Shown: positions 8,078 to 17,122, counted from the first letter of the stretch. The stretch is DNA of 64,000 nucleotides from Lysinibacillus antri (GCF_003977595.1 NZ_RYYR01000006.1:1-64000), one strand, 5' to 3'. Numbers and translations: made by a program. The notes: generated from the sequence alone by a model not told the origin.

Positions 8078-8959
8078 ATGGCGAAAAAATTCAAGAAGTT
8101 TTACTTAGAAATTACTAGTGTATGTAATCTTGCATGTAGCTTTTGTCCGCCGACAGAACGACAAAAGCAATTCATTTCTGTGGAGGATTTTTCTAAGAGA
8201 TTAGACCAAATTAAACCGCACACAGACTACATTTACTTACATGTAAAAGGTGAGCCACTGCTTCATCCTAAAATAGATCAATTGTTAGACTTAAGTCATG
8301 AAAAAGGATTTAAAGTGAATATCACGACCAATGGGACATTAATTAATAAAAAGAGAGAAAGATTGCTAAATAAGCCTGCACTAAGACAGATGAATTTCTC
8401 ACTCCATAGCTTTGATGGCCATATCGGTTCTAAAGATAAGGAAGGGTACGTGAGAAGTATCCTCTCGTTTATTAAAGAAGCAACGAGTCAATCCGAAATG
8501 ATTGTTTCTCTGAGATTGTGGAACCTTACACAAGATAATAAGACGAATATTGAGAGACAACGAAACAGAGAATTACTAGAGATTATCGAAAAAGAATTTG
8601 ATTTAGACTATAAAATTGAAGAGAAGGTCGAGCCAGGAAGCGGCATAAAAATTGCGGATCGCATCTTCATTAATCAAGATTATGAGTTTCAGTGGCCTGC
8701 GTTACATGAAGAAGAAGATGATGGAAAGGGCTTCTGCCATGGTTTGCGAAATCAAGCAGGCATTTTAGCGAACGGAACGGTTATCCCTTGTTGTCTAGAT
8801 GGCGAGGGAGTGATCAATTTAGGAAATATTAATGAAAATTCATTTTCTGATATTATCGAGATGGATCGAGCAAAAAATCTTGTAGATGGCTTTTCACGAA
8901 GAGAGGCAGTGGAGGAGCTATGTAGAAAATGCGGATATCGTAAAAGGTTTGGAAAATAG
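8078..8959 (+). CDS. radical SAM/SPASM-type protein of unknown substrate
   Basis: A 293-residue radical SAM enzyme. The [4Fe-4S] cluster motif is C16-x3-C20-x2-C23 (CNLACSFC), followed by GEP (near 63) and a TTNGT strand typical of the fold. The C-terminal third has further cysteines (FCHGLRN, PCCLDGEG and CRKCGYRK near the end), arranged as in SPASM domains that bind auxiliary clusters. SPASM proteins often modify peptides, but no precursor peptide or maturation partner lies nearby and the gene appears to stand alone, so the substrate is unknown. AAAGGAG lies upstream of the ATG. Confidence 0.85.
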   Translation: MAKKFKKFYLEITSVCNLACSFCPPTERQKQFISVEDFSKRLDQIKPHTDYIYLHVKGEPLLHPKIDQLLDLSHEKGFKVNITTNGTLINKKRERLLNKPALRQMNFSLHSFDGHIGSKDKEGYVRSILSFIKEATSQSEMIVSLRLWNLTQDNKTNIERQRNRELLEIIEKEFDLDYKIEEKVEPGSGIKIADRIFINQDYEFQWPALHEEEDDGKGFCHGLRNQAGILANGTVIPCCLDGEGVINLGNINENSFSDIIEMDRAKNLVDGFSRREAVEELCRKCGYRKRFGK

Positions 8960-9071
8960 TTAGGCGAATAGCTAAAGGAGCCTATAAAATTAAAGCTACC
9001 TATACTTATTTTAAGTTTTAAAACATCACTAGACACACCAGGGAAAACTATACTACAAATAAAAGTAATCT

Positions 9072-9104
9072 AACACCAGTCCTTTAAATAGGCTGGTGTT
9101 AATT
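9072..9104. terminator. hairpin terminator after the radical SAM gene
   Basis: AACACCAG (9072-9079) pairs with CTGGTGTT (9093-9100), followed by AATTT. It lies about 110 bases past the stop. Confidence 0.65.
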
Positions 9105-9106
9105 TA

Positions 9107-9260
9107 TCCCGCATTAACGGGCAGTAAAGACTCCCACCTCAAGACTTAAGTAAAACAAAAAGGATAGGTGGGAGATTAACTGCTCGTAAAAGCCCGATTG
9201 GTTCAACTAACAATCCGTGGGGGATGAAGAAAACCCCCACGGATTGAAGTTTCACTTTAT
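9107..9260 (+). mobile_element. solitary two-hairpin element resembling an IS200/IS605 (TnpB) right end / guide-RNA scaffold
   Basis: Two structured blocks follow one another. In the first, TTAACGGGCAGT (9114-9125) and CTCCCACCT (9131-9139) pair with AGGTGGGAG (9166-9174) and AACTGCTCGTAA (9178-9189). In the second, AATCCGTGGGGG (9212-9223) pairs perfectly with CCCCCACGGATT (9234-9245). They are joined by GCCCGATTGGTTCAACTAA and followed by GAAGTTTCAC. I associate this architecture and wording with the right ends of IS1341/IS605-type elements, where the TnpB guide RNA lies. No tnpA or tnpB sequence is present here. The identity is from memory and unverified; another Bacillaceae repeat family is possible. 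Confidence 0.5.
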
Positions 9261-9458
9261 TTAAAATCTTTGCAATATACCTAGTCCTATTCTAAAAGCA
9301 CATGAATAAGAAGAATGAACTAAAGTTTTACCCGAATGAACTAAATTCAACAGTAGGGGTAGTTAGTAACTTATATCCGTTTTTTACCAAAACACCCAAT
9401 TCCTATTTTGTTAATGCTATGATTATTTCTATTATCATAGTGTAAAAGGAGAATAAGA

Positions 9459-10676
9459 ATGGACATGAAAAACCTAGCGTTATTTGGGACGATTTTGTCT
9501 GCCCTTTTATTGGGAGCATGCGGAATTAATACAGATGTTGAAGAAGGTCAAACCCCTGTTACAGTTGTTGAAAACGATGCTAATGAATCAGATGAGAAAC
9601 AAATAGAAAATGGAGATGGGACAATCTTAAATCCGTTTATCGCTGAGGACCTAAACGCAGATGTGGAAGTTGTTTATACGAATAAAAACCCTGAATTGAA
9701 ACATGAGTACAGCGAGGAAGTATCGATTCAGATTGACGAATATCAAATTGTGCATGTATCCAATATGAATGAATCAAGCAAGACAAATTTTGATGATGAG
9801 GATGAAGGATACGTCTTAACTTATAAAATGACATTAGTAAACAATTCTAAAGAAGATGTGTATTATGCTGGTGGGGTTTCTTTATTGTCAGATGATGGGA
9901 TGGATTATATCATTCCGAGGCAGCATCTTGTTGACCGTGAACAATGGCTTAAAGATGACAGTACTGAAAATGTTTCACAGTTTTCAAAAGGGAAAACGTT
10001 CACCGGGATGAACGCCCATTCGATGACAAAAGCCCAATTTGATAAACTAAGTTCTCCAACATTAAAAATTGACTCGTTATTCCTAAATGATGATGTTTCA
10101 CAAAAATTGGGTGAAGATGCAATATTTAAAATCCCATTTAATGATGAAGGTGTTGAAAAAGCTGCCGTATCATCACAGCTATACCAAGATAAAATGGTAA
10201 CAGAAAATATTGCGGACAAAGAATTGTTTTTCGAAAAAAATGACATTAATGAAACCGAAGAAATTGATGGAGTAAAGGTTACGTTAAATGGTGTTCAATA
10301 TGCGAACATCACGCCAACCGAGGCTTATAAAGATAGTTTTACCGATTTTGGTGATAGCGGAGTTGTGGCTTTAACGGCAAAGATTACAATTGAAAATGGT
10401 AGCGATACCCCATTTGATAAATTCCTTCTGGATCGAAAATTGACGATCGATAAAAATCGAGGGACAATGTTTAATCAGGGGATGCTAGAGCCAAATTACA
10501 GAGGGACATTCAATCCTGGGGACAAAGAAGAGTTTTTGACGGTTTTCTTATTCAGAAAGGATGAATTCACAATCTTTAAAGAATTTGAGCTTCAAGTAGG
10601 CCCACTGAAAGATAGCGAGGCAAACGTGCTATTCAAAGAGAAGGCCGTAACATTTGATTTGCCCATAGAAAAGTAA
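9459..10676 (+). CDS. DUF5068/DUF4352-like lipoprotein
   Basis: A 405-residue secreted lipoprotein. The signal peptide ends in lipobox LLGAC with Cys21 as the lipidation site. An acidic, low-complexity stretch (22-60) leads into two beta-rich domains, about 80-240 and 250-400, that read like the Ig-like DUF4352/DUF5068 fold (conserved turns near YVLTYKMTLVNNSK and VVALTAKITIENGSD). A GGAG lies upstream of the ATG. It has its own upstream spacer and a strong terminator downstream. The molecular role is unknown; proteins of this type are surface-exposed. Confidence 0.75.
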   Translation: MDMKNLALFGTILSALLLGACGINTDVEEGQTPVTVVENDANESDEKQIENGDGTILNPFIAEDLNADVEVVYTNKNPELKHEYSEEVSIQIDEYQIVHVSNMNESSKTNFDDEDEGYVLTYKMTLVNNSKEDVYYAGGVSLLSDDGMDYIIPRQHLVDREQWLKDDSTENVSQFSKGKTFTGMNAHSMTKAQFDKLSSPTLKIDSLFLNDDVSQKLGEDAIFKIPFNDEGVEKAAVSSQLYQDKMVTENIADKELFFEKNDINETEEIDGVKVTLNGVQYANITPTEAYKDSFTDFGDSGVVALTAKITIENGSDTPFDKFLLDRKLTIDKNRGTMFNQGMLEPNYRGTFNPGDKEEFLTVFLFRKDEFTIFKEFELQVGPLKDSEANVLFKEKAVTFDLPIEK

Positions 10677-10697
10677 TTGAAGATATAAGTAATACCC

Positions 10698-10730
10698 AAT
10701 AGCCTTCCAGAATCTATCTGGAGGGCTATT
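10698..10730. terminator. bidirectional terminator
   Basis: AATAGCCTTCCAGA pairs with TCTGGAGGGCTATT. It lies between the convergent lipoprotein and staygreen genes, 22 bases past the lipoprotein stop. Confidence 0.8.
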
Positions 10731-10734
10731 ATGT

Positions 10735-11190
10735 TTATATAGACATGCTGCCGAAAGTACCCCAAATCTCTTGCCTATTAAACTGAGGATAAGTGGACAT
10801 AAAGTTAACGATAATCATCGCATTATCTAGATTCGGATATTTGTTGAATAGTGATCTGTCACCATATCGAATGGCGGTTAGTGCAAGTGGCAATTCACGT
10901 TTAAATATTTCCATGCGTTTAGCAGCTGTATTTTGGTCGTATTCACCTTGGTCTATATGAAGATATACACAGTAATATACATATCCCCCATTCATTCTCC
11001 ATTCACCTAAAACCTCGTCTCTCATCTTAGGATTCACTTTATCCCAAGCATATTCATTTCCAATCGTTAAAAACAAATCTCCTGTATCATCAGAGTGAGT
11101 AAGTGTGTATCGCCTTGGAATAACAGGTTGCATCGCAGTCATCCCATTTCTATATTGAACAGATAGTTTTTCTGGATTGAATTTGCTCAA
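10735..11190 (-). CDS. staygreen (SGR)-family protein
   Basis: A 151-residue protein whose body (FNPEKLSVQYR..., PVIPRRYTLTHSDDTGDLFLTIG) matches my recollection of the staygreen family. That family includes the plant Mg-dechelatase acting on chlorophyll a, and bacterial members, some with Mg-dechelating activity. The start chosen is TTG at 11190: ATGGAG lies eight bases upstream, and the product then begins MSKFNPEKL, the usual family start. The longer frame to 11220 has no ribosome binding site. There is no chlorophyll pathway nearby, so the physiological substrate in this heterotroph-like genome is unknown. The gene stands alone between terminators. Confidence 0.75.
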   Translation of the reverse strand: MSKFNPEKLSVQYRNGMTAMQPVIPRRYTLTHSDDTGDLFLTIGNEYAWDKVNPKMRDEVLGEWRMNGGYVYYCVYLHIDQGEYDQNTAAKRMEIFKRELPLALTAIRYGDRSLFNKYPNLDNAMIIVNFMSTYPQFNRQEIWGTFGSMSI

Positions 11191-11677
11191 ACAATCAACT
11201 CCATTTGTTTTTTGTAACAATATGCAGTTATAAGCTTATTGGATACTAATATATTTTTTTGCGTATATGAGAAGGAGGGTGGTATAATTTCCCCTAATAT
11301 TCTTCGCTGCGCGGAATACAATTATGGCAAACTCAAAAAACTCAACTTTTATACTTTGATCATCGGAGGCTGCAAATTTGATTGAAGCTTCTTTAATATA
11401 CTCAATTTAAAGAGATCGTCGGTTATTATGAAGCCATATTAAAGTAAGTTAAGAAGGGGAGCGCCATCTACATTTGGATGGTACTTTTTATGTACTCCAA
11501 AAAAATCCCTCCATTAATTGGACGTACCACTTTTCGCTAATCCCCAATATAATAGAGGGGCAATTCATTTAGAAGTATAAATAACAGTTTTAAACCTAGT
11601 AATCTGCTAAACTTAAGTAGTACAAGATTGATAGTTTATGAATAGTTAATTTTTCTAATGTTCAGGAGGTGGATGAC
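11191..11677. other. spacer with an isolated hairpin
   Basis: About 490 bases without a convincing gene. GAAGGAGGGTGG (near 11270) looks like a strong ribosome binding site, but the following frames close quickly. An isolated hairpin with a U run, CCATC/GGATGG, sits near 11464-11488. Confidence 0.4.
11463..11491 (+). terminator. orphan terminator-like hairpin
   Basis: GCCATC (11463-11468) pairs with GGATGGT around a short loop, followed by ACTTTTTAT. No annotated plus-strand gene ends upstream, so it may terminate a small unrecognised RNA or a decayed gene. Confidence 0.4.
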
Positions 11678-12424
11678 ATGGGGAAAAAGGATTTGTTATT
11701 ATCCCAACAATTGGAGAGTGTATTAAGGGAGCTAAACGCAGGTAAGGAAGAGAGTGCTGCGACTGCGGCAATCGGAAAAAGTAAAAAGTCAGCTAATCTT
11801 TCAGGCGCTTTATTTAAGCTTCTCTTTAAATTTTGGGGTGTGAAAATAGTTTTTATTGCACTAGTATTGGCTTTGGTTAGTTCAGGGGGAATCTGGTTGT
11901 TTTCACAGAGCACCTTTAAGCAAGAAAGTACAACCTTTGTCGAACAAGTCCAGGAATTAGCTACTCTCGCTACTTCTGAAGCCTATGTTAAGGTTGTAAT
12001 CGAACAAGAAGATAATCAATTGTTTGGACAAGATATACAGTATAACTTACCTGGGACAAAGCGCCATTTATTATTGATTGTTCCAGCTACAGTCATTGCA
12101 GGAGTGGATTTAAAAGAGATTTCTTTTAATGATATTGAAGTCGATGAAAAAGAGAAAAAGCTAGAAATCCTTTTACCGCCAGCTACTCTTATACAAGAAC
12201 CGGCTATTCAAATGGATCAGGTAATAACATTTTCAGATAATGGGCTATTCCGTGAAGAGGTTAAATGGGCTAAAGGTTTTGATCTAGCTGCACAAGCACA
12301 GGAACAGATTAAAAAAGAAGCAATAGAAATTGGGTTATTGCAAACAGCAGAAGAAAACGCAGAAAAAGTGTTGAAGGAATTTTTCGGTAACCTAGGCTAT
12401 TCTGTCAAGGTAGCCTATAAATAG
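11678..12424 (+). CDS. DUF4230 membrane-anchored protein
   Basis: A 248-residue protein with a cytoplasmic N-terminus (1-47), one transmembrane helix (about 50-72, VFIALVLALVSSGGIWLF) and an extracytoplasmic alpha/beta domain matching DUF4230 (LATLATSEAYVKVVIEQE, then LLLIVPATVIAGVDL). The start is placed at ATG 11678 because AGGAGG lies eight bases upstream; the longer frame from GTG 11669 overlaps the ribosome binding site itself. The family has no established function. The gene is monocistronic with a strong downstream terminator. Confidence 0.8.
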   Translation: MGKKDLLLSQQLESVLRELNAGKEESAATAAIGKSKKSANLSGALFKLLFKFWGVKIVFIALVLALVSSGGIWLFSQSTFKQESTTFVEQVQELATLATSEAYVKVVIEQEDNQLFGQDIQYNLPGTKRHLLLIVPATVIAGVDLKEISFNDIEVDEKEKKLEILLPPATLIQEPAIQMDQVITFSDNGLFREEVKWAKGFDLAAQAQEQIKKEAIEIGLLQTAEENAEKVLKEFFGNLGYSVKVAYK

Positions 12425-12522
12425 GTGTATCATTACATAACTTTTTAACTAGTATTGGGAATGTTGTAAGAGAACCACTCTATTGAATAGAGTAAAAGCA
12501 TTTCGGATAAATTTAAAACAAG

Positions 12523-12568
12523 ATTCGGGCCCTGATGTATGAAAGATACTCCAGGGCCCGAATTTTTA
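12523..12568. terminator. strong bidirectional terminator
   Basis: A 12-bp perfect GC-rich stem, ATTCGGGCCCTG with CAGGGCCCGAAT, followed by TTTT, shared by the convergent DUF4230 and Ohr-like genes. Confidence 0.88.
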
Positions 12569-12569
12569 G

Positions 12570-13001
12570 TTAGTGACTTAATGATTCAATTTGTAAGTTG
12601 AAATCCATATTACGTCTTTTATCTTCCGAGTATGGCCAAATCTGATTCGCTTTTTGAACTAAATCCTCTAATTTCGTTTTATCTATGTTTGCGCCTTTAA
12701 TTTGTAAGTCGACTGTTAATTTATAGCCATCCTGTTCGTCTTCTAATAAATTTACTTTAGCTGTAACTTGTGATTCTAAGTTCACGCTTTCCTTGTTCGC
12801 TACGATTTGTAACGCGCTATCAAAACACGTTGCATAGGCAGCTGCAAATAATTGTTCAGGATTTGTTACGTTGTCTAATTTTTCATCTCGGTTTGTTCCG
12901 GGTAGAGCAGTTGCCATATTTATTACGCCGTCTGCTGATTGGACTTTTCCTTCTAGCCCTCCGAAAGTTGTTGCAGTTGAACTGTAAAGCATTTCAGCCA
13001 T
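12570..13001 (-). CDS. Ohr/OsmC-family protein lacking key Ohr catalytic residues
   Basis: A 143-residue OsmC-fold protein clearly related to organic hydroperoxide resistance proteins: NPEQLFAAAYATCF with peroxidatic Cys59, and the coordinating Glu in NPEQ. Two residues essential in characterised Ohr enzymes differ. The Arg of the N-terminal GGRxG motif is Leu (FGGLEG, residues 13-18), and the resolving Cys of the CPYS motif is Trp (QIWPYS). A classical two-cysteine Ohr cycle therefore looks impossible as written. The start is at ATG 13001, with AAGGAG ten bases upstream; the longer frame to 13160 is extended into the promoter region. No OhrR regulator is adjacent. Confidence 0.85.
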   Translation of the reverse strand: MAEMLYSSTATTFGGLEGKVQSADGVINMATALPGTNRDEKLDNVTNPEQLFAAAYATCFDSALQIVANKESVNLESQVTAKVNLLEDEQDGYKLTVDLQIKGANIDKTKLEDLVQKANQIWPYSEDKRRNMDFNLQIESLSH

Positions 13002-13188
13002 CAAGTACCATCTCCTTAAATTATAGGGTTTGTAACCATAATTAATTTTCCCAGGGAGTGTACTTTTATGTGTAATTAAAAAGATTAGGATACGAATAAT
13101 TTCAGAAGGTACAACTACTTTTTGCGCAACTAATGACGATAAATCAAGTGAAAGTATCAATTAACTAGTAGTACAATTTGATGGGTCA

Positions 13189-15300
13189 TTAATTTGTTTT
13201 AAAATTCTCCATTGTCTCTTTTAATTGTGAAGACTTATCACTAAGTGTTAGAGCTGAAGCTGTTACTTCTTCCATTGCTGCGAGCTGTTGTTCTGTCGCA
13301 GCTAAAATCATTTGAATATTATCCTCGGATATTTTTGCTTGATCAGCTTCTAGATGAATGGAATCATCTAATAATCTCATTTCTTTTGCGATGGTTTCAA
13401 CCGATTTAATAACGGAATGAATTTCTTCTGAAACGTCACTTGTTCGTTCTAAAATACGTGTTAAAGAATGTTTTGTTGTATGAATTAGATGTGTTCCGGT
13501 TACTGTTTCATTCGATACATTTTGCATAGCTGTTACAGAGTTTGTTGTGTCGAGTTGGATACCTTTAATAATATGGCGAATTTGTTCTGTAAAACGAGAT
13601 GATTCGTCGGCTAATTTGCGCACTTCATCAGCTACAACTGCAAAACCCTTTCCATGTTCTCCCGCGCGCGCAGCTTCAATTGCGGCATTCAAGCTTAACA
13701 AGTTAGTTTGTTCAGCAATAGCTACAATCGCATCCAAGATTGTACCGATTTCTTTTGAACGCTCGTTTAATTGATTGATAACTTCTGAAGTAGCCGTTAC
13801 AGATTGCGTTATAATAGCCATTTGTTTCGATAGATTATCAAAGTTTTGATTCCCGTCTTCTACTTCACGTAATGTAGCGTCTGATGCATCTAATACATGC
13901 GTGTGTGTTTGTGCAATGATTTCTAATTGCTGAGCTGCATCATCCATTAATTTTACATTATTTTTCGCTTGCTTCAGTTGCTCTTCAATAATATCTGATA
14001 CTTTTTCTACTGATTCAGAGATATGATTTGTCGCTTTGGTTGTTTCTTCTGTGATAGCAAATAAATCCTTACTTGAAATATCAACAGACTCAGCTGTTGT
14101 TTTACTATTCGTAATGACTTTTCTAATTTCTTCAATCATTTCATTTAATGATATTGAAATCGATGCAAATTCATCTTTTGACGAGGTCGAGATGCATCCT
14201 GTTAAATCGCCAATAGATAGTTGTTTTGCAAGGTTCTGTATCGATTTTACTTGTGTCTGAATGCTAAAATAAAATGACAGTAAAGCGTATAATAAGATAA
14301 ATACAATGGCTGCAATAAAAGCTAATGTCATAGTTTGCTTCTTTTCGTAAGATGCTAGGTCTTTTTCTAAACGTTTTTGCAGCTCTTCCTTTTGGAAATC
14401 GATTAAATCAAAAACTGAATTGATATTAGCAGTCGTTGCATCAAAATAATCAGCGGGTACAATTGTAATGTTTTCCACTTTTAATAATTCAGTATCAATA
14501 ATAGTTAAAATCTCTTCTGTACTCTTTAATGATTCGTTTGCTTGTGTTTCTAAACGAGATTTTAAAGAAGGATCTAATTTAAATATCGTTTCATAATTAT
14601 CAAACGAGGCATCTACATAACTTTGCATCGTTTGCATTAAAAATAATAATTGGTATCGATTATCGTCAGTTAGTTCTTTTTTTGTTGCTACACTAACTCC
14701 GGTTGCACGTGCTTTCCCCATGTTTTCCGTAATTGGTGGTAATGTTTCAATTAATAAGTTGTTTAGATGATGTCTTGTAGCATCTGGGTCTAATGAAATC
14801 TTTGTCTCTTCTGCAATTGATTCAAGTAAACTTAAGATTTCTTCAATTAAATCACTGTGTAATGCTATAGCATCTTTAACAGTTCCATTCGCTGAAGTAG
14901 ATTGGACTTTCTTCCAAATTTCATTCACCGCTTTAATATCTGCTTCAATTTCTGTGCGAGAATCATAATTTTTTATATCCTTCAGCAATGCATCGTATGA
15001 TTCATTTACATGTCGCCCTGCTTCTTCTCTTTTTGGTGCTGCGGATACATCTCCACTAAGTAGGTTTGCGGTAAGACCGCGGTGTTGTTGTGTAAATTTT
15101 AATATTGGGTATACGTCTTCGATGAGGTCAATACCTGTTAATTCTTTTTCAATCGTCTCAATCCGATCATTTGTTTGTTGCACAATATCTAGCAATAAGT
15201 AACTAAACGTTAATATAACTAAGATAAATAGCAGCATGAATTTTTTACTGAATGTTAGTTTGTCTAAAATAAACATTCCTGGTTTAAAAAGATATTTCAT
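13189..15300 (-). CDS. methyl-accepting chemotaxis protein with nitrate/nitrite-sensor (NIT)-like extracellular domain
   Basis: A 703-residue transmembrane chemoreceptor. TM1 is near 20-42 and TM2 near 327-350, flanking a roughly 285-residue all-helical extracellular domain. That domain contains [15 protein letters not shown] and a second [17 protein letters not shown]-type segment, resembling the NIT domain (PF08376) of nitrate/nitrite sensors. A HAMP linker (about 350-405) leads to the cytoplasmic coiled coil, with the conserved signalling hairpin [20 protein letters not shown] (positions about 530-549). It would signal to CheA through CheW encoded elsewhere. The ligand is inferred only from the domain resemblance. 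Confidence 0.9.
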   Translation of the reverse strand: MKYLFKPGMFILDKLTFSKKFMLLFILVILTFSYLLLDIVQQTNDRIETIEKELTGIDLIEDVYPILKFTQQHRGLTANLLSGDVSAAPKREEAGRHVNESYDALLKDIKNYDSRTEIEADIKAVNEIWKKVQSTSANGTVKDAIALHSDLIEEILSLLESIAEETKISLDPDATRHHLNNLLIETLPPITENMGKARATGVSVATKKELTDDNRYQLLFLMQTMQSYVDASFDNYETIFKLDPSLKSRLETQANESLKSTEEILTIIDTELLKVENITIVPADYFDATTANINSVFDLIDFQKEELQKRLEKDLASYEKKQTMTLAFIAAIVFILLYALLSFYFSIQTQVKSIQNLAKQLSIGDLTGCISTSSKDEFASISISLNEMIEEIRKVITNSKTTAESVDISSKDLFAITEETTKATNHISESVEKVSDIIEEQLKQAKNNVKLMDDAAQQLEIIAQTHTHVLDASDATLREVEDGNQNFDNLSKQMAIITQSVTATSEVINQLNERSKEIGTILDAIVAIAEQTNLLSLNAAIEAARAGEHGKGFAVVADEVRKLADESSRFTEQIRHIIKGIQLDTTNSVTAMQNVSNETVTGTHLIHTTKHSLTRILERTSDVSEEIHSVIKSVETIAKEMRLLDDSIHLEADQAKISEDNIQMILAATEQQLAAMEEVTASALTLSDKSSQLKETMENFKTN

Positions 15301-15520
15301 TGATTTGCCCCTTACTGTGCTATTGAAATTATATCTCTAGTGTAATGTACGTTAAGTTATCCAACAATAGTTTTTTATTACTTTAGCATCATTTTATTGA
15401 ATAATTTGGAAGGATTAAAGTTCTTTTGATCATATTTTTTAGGAGTTAAAAAGAATTGATGATATTAAAATTTAGATGATACTAAAGTTTTAACTCTAGT
15501 GGAACTGAGTAATTGTAGAT
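15301..15520. other. spacer upstream of the NIT-like MCP gene
   Basis: AT-rich promoter region of the minus-strand chemoreceptor gene. No ORF or distinctive structure was recognised. Confidence 0.4.
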
Positions 15521-15560
15521 AAAAAATACCCTCCTACATTAAAGTAGAAAGGTATTTTTA
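15521..15560 (-). terminator. terminator of the TetR operon
   Basis: AAAAATACC pairs with GGTATTTTT, with a CTAC/GTAG inner stem. On the minus strand it is followed by TTTTTT. It lies about 50 bases past the TetR stop. Confidence 0.75.
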
Positions 15561-15609
15561 TAGCATGTAATTAGTGGATAATGATATTTAAGAATTTTTA
15601 TGGGGCTTA

Positions 15610-16251
15610 TTACAAGTGATCATTATTATTTATGGAAGTTGAAATAATGCTTTTTACACCCATCTCATAGAAAGGATACATATCATCTAGCTCCATAATA
15701 TGTGTTTGAATAGGAACACCATACATTAAAGCGATCAGTTGACAAACCTTTTCATTATACTGGGATGGATGAATCGATTGTATACCTGAAAGATAGTAAG
15801 TGAAAACTTGATGTAAATTTAAGGGTTCAATATACTTTTGAAATGCTTCTTTATTAAACAAGTAGTATTCATAAGGTGAAGGTACAATCGGAGCTGGTTT
15901 TTCCGTAAGCTTACTATAATAATTTACAAGTGACACCATAATCTTTTTCCCTGGAGTTATATCGTCACAAATGGATTTAAAGACCTGATACAAGCCATCA
16001 ATACCTTGGTACTTTTTGCAGTGAATATCAAAGCTTTGATCATATAGCCATTTGCATACAAAGTAATCCAAAACCTGCTCCTTGTAATGAAAGTATTTAA
16101 AAAAAGTTACTTTTGTTGTGTTAATGTTCGAACACAATTCTTCTATGTGTATTTCATTGAGATTTTTCACTTTTAACAGACGAAGCATTTCTTCCAGTAT
16201 AGCTACCTTCAAAAGTGCCGTTTTCTTCTCTCGTATTCCGAAGTTTTCCAT
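15610..16251 (-). CDS. TetR/AcrR-family transcriptional regulator
   Basis: A 213-residue regulator. The N-terminal DNA-binding domain (about 10-58) reads as a TetR helix-turn-helix: EELCSNINTTKVTFFKYFHYKEQVL, where the TTKVTFFKYF segment matches the usual GVSKGTLYxYF pattern. The rest is a helical ligand-binding domain I do not recognise. The start is ATG 16251, with AAGGGGGAG seven bases upstream. The gene overlaps the upstream membrane-protein gene by about 98 bases, implying tight co-expression. It probably controls its own operon through the palindromes at 16871-16902. Confidence 0.85.
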   Translation of the reverse strand: MENFGIREKKTALLKVAILEEMLRLLKVKNLNEIHIEELCSNINTTKVTFFKYFHYKEQVLDYFVCKWLYDQSFDIHCKKYQGIDGLYQVFKSICDDITPGKKIMVSLVNYYSKLTEKPAPIVPSPYEYYLFNKEAFQKYIEPLNLHQVFTYYLSGIQSIHPSQYNEKVCQLIALMYGVPIQTHIMELDDMYPFYEMGVKSIISTSINNNDHL

Positions 16252-16852
16252 CAATAGGCTCCCCCTTAGTCTTGTTACGCATCCATTTTAAGCTACTAAT
16301 AATGCAAAGAATAATAATGACAATATAGAATGCTAAAGTTGACATGCTTTTTATAATTGTAAAAACATCAGCTGTATAAACAAGTGGTTTTGGAACGGCT
16401 GTTTTGTATAAAAGCATAATGAAAATGGAGATATTCTCTAAATAATCAGCTACCATAGCGATAAAAGGTATAGATAATAGAGTTTTAGCAAATGTTGATT
16501 GCCAATTTACTTCTAATTGGAATTTGACCTTATGATAAAAACGAAATAATAAAACAAAGGTACATAATCCAGTTAAACAATTAAAAATAGGAAATAAAAG
16601 ATCTAGAGGTAATTGCGTATATTTATAAATTTCATAACCTTTTTCTGATAATTTGGATAGAAATGTATATGCATAATCATAAGTATATCCTAAAGGCTTC
16701 ATATCAAAAATTAAAAGACCACCTACTTCATAGCTTATGCTGGGAATCGAATAAGCTTTCATTATCATATACAGAGATTGGGATAGTAGTAGAAATAGTA
16801 ACCATAACTTGATTGTTACTTTACTTTGATAATTAAAGACCTTATTTATCAT
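16154..16852 (-). CDS. multi-pass membrane protein, unknown function, TetR partner
   Basis: A 232-residue protein with about four hydrophobic helices (near 14-33, 85-105, 122-146 and 168-188). A conserved-looking segment, YTFLSKLSEKGYEIYKYTQLPLDLLFP, lies between the first and second helices; it resembles an uncharacterised membrane family in which this stretch precedes a D-x-x-FP motif. It has a hydrophilic tail of about 40 residues. It is the promoter-proximal gene of a two-gene operon with the TetR regulator, and its 3' end overlaps that gene. Transport or membrane-stress functions are possible, but nothing in the sequence decides. Confidence 0.7.
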   Translation of the reverse strand: MINKVFNYQSKVTIKLWLLFLLLSQSLYMIMKAYSIPSISYEVGGLLIFDMKPLGYTYDYAYTFLSKLSEKGYEIYKYTQLPLDLLFPIFNCLTGLCTFVLLFRFYHKVKFQLEVNWQSTFAKTLLSIPFIAMVADYLENISIFIMLLYKTAVPKPLVYTADVFTIIKSMSTLAFYIVIIILCIISSLKWMRNKTKGEPIDGKLRNTREENGTFEGSYTGRNASSVKSEKSQ

Positions 16853-16870
16853 ACAATAACCCCCTTTTAT

Positions 16871-16902
16871 TAACTCAAGTAATTTTATTAACTCGAGTTA
16901 AT
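16871..16902. promoter_or_regulatory. paired palindromic operators, probably for the TetR regulator
   Basis: A perfect 14-bp palindrome TTAACTCGAGTTAA (16889-16902) is preceded by a near copy, TTAACTCAAGTAA (16871-16883), at a spacing of 18 bases. They lie directly upstream of the membrane-protein/TetR operon, as expected for autoregulation. Confidence 0.7.
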
Positions 16903-17008
16903 TTAATTGTAAATTTGTGCTAATTATTAGTCAATATTATTTTTGGATAAAATATGGATATTTAATAAAAAGAGGGATAATTATGTTTAAAGCAAATGGG
17001 GGAGATAC

Positions 17009-17044
17009 AAAAAAAGACCCTGAAGTATTTTTCACACTACAGGG
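17009..17044 (-). terminator. terminator of the LuxR-type regulator gene
   Basis: CCCTGAAGT (17018-17026) pairs with ACTACAGGG (17036-17044). On the minus strand the stem is followed by TCTTTTTTT. Confidence 0.75.
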
Positions 17045-17122
17045 ACTGTTCGTTAGTAAATGACTTTATGATTCACTTTTAAAGATAATATTCTTAATAC
17101 ATCTATTTCTTAAAGCTTAAAA

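Noticed and set aside
8078-8959. Radical SAM/SPASM protein considered as part of a RiPP cluster
   Set aside because: No small precursor ORF, protease or transporter is adjacent, and terminators separate the gene from its neighbours.
16983-17063. 26-codon plus-strand ORF with an AGAGGGA ribosome-binding-like site
   Set aside because: It is covered by the minus-strand terminator of the LuxR-type regulator gene and encodes no recognisable peptide; a chance ORF is more likely.
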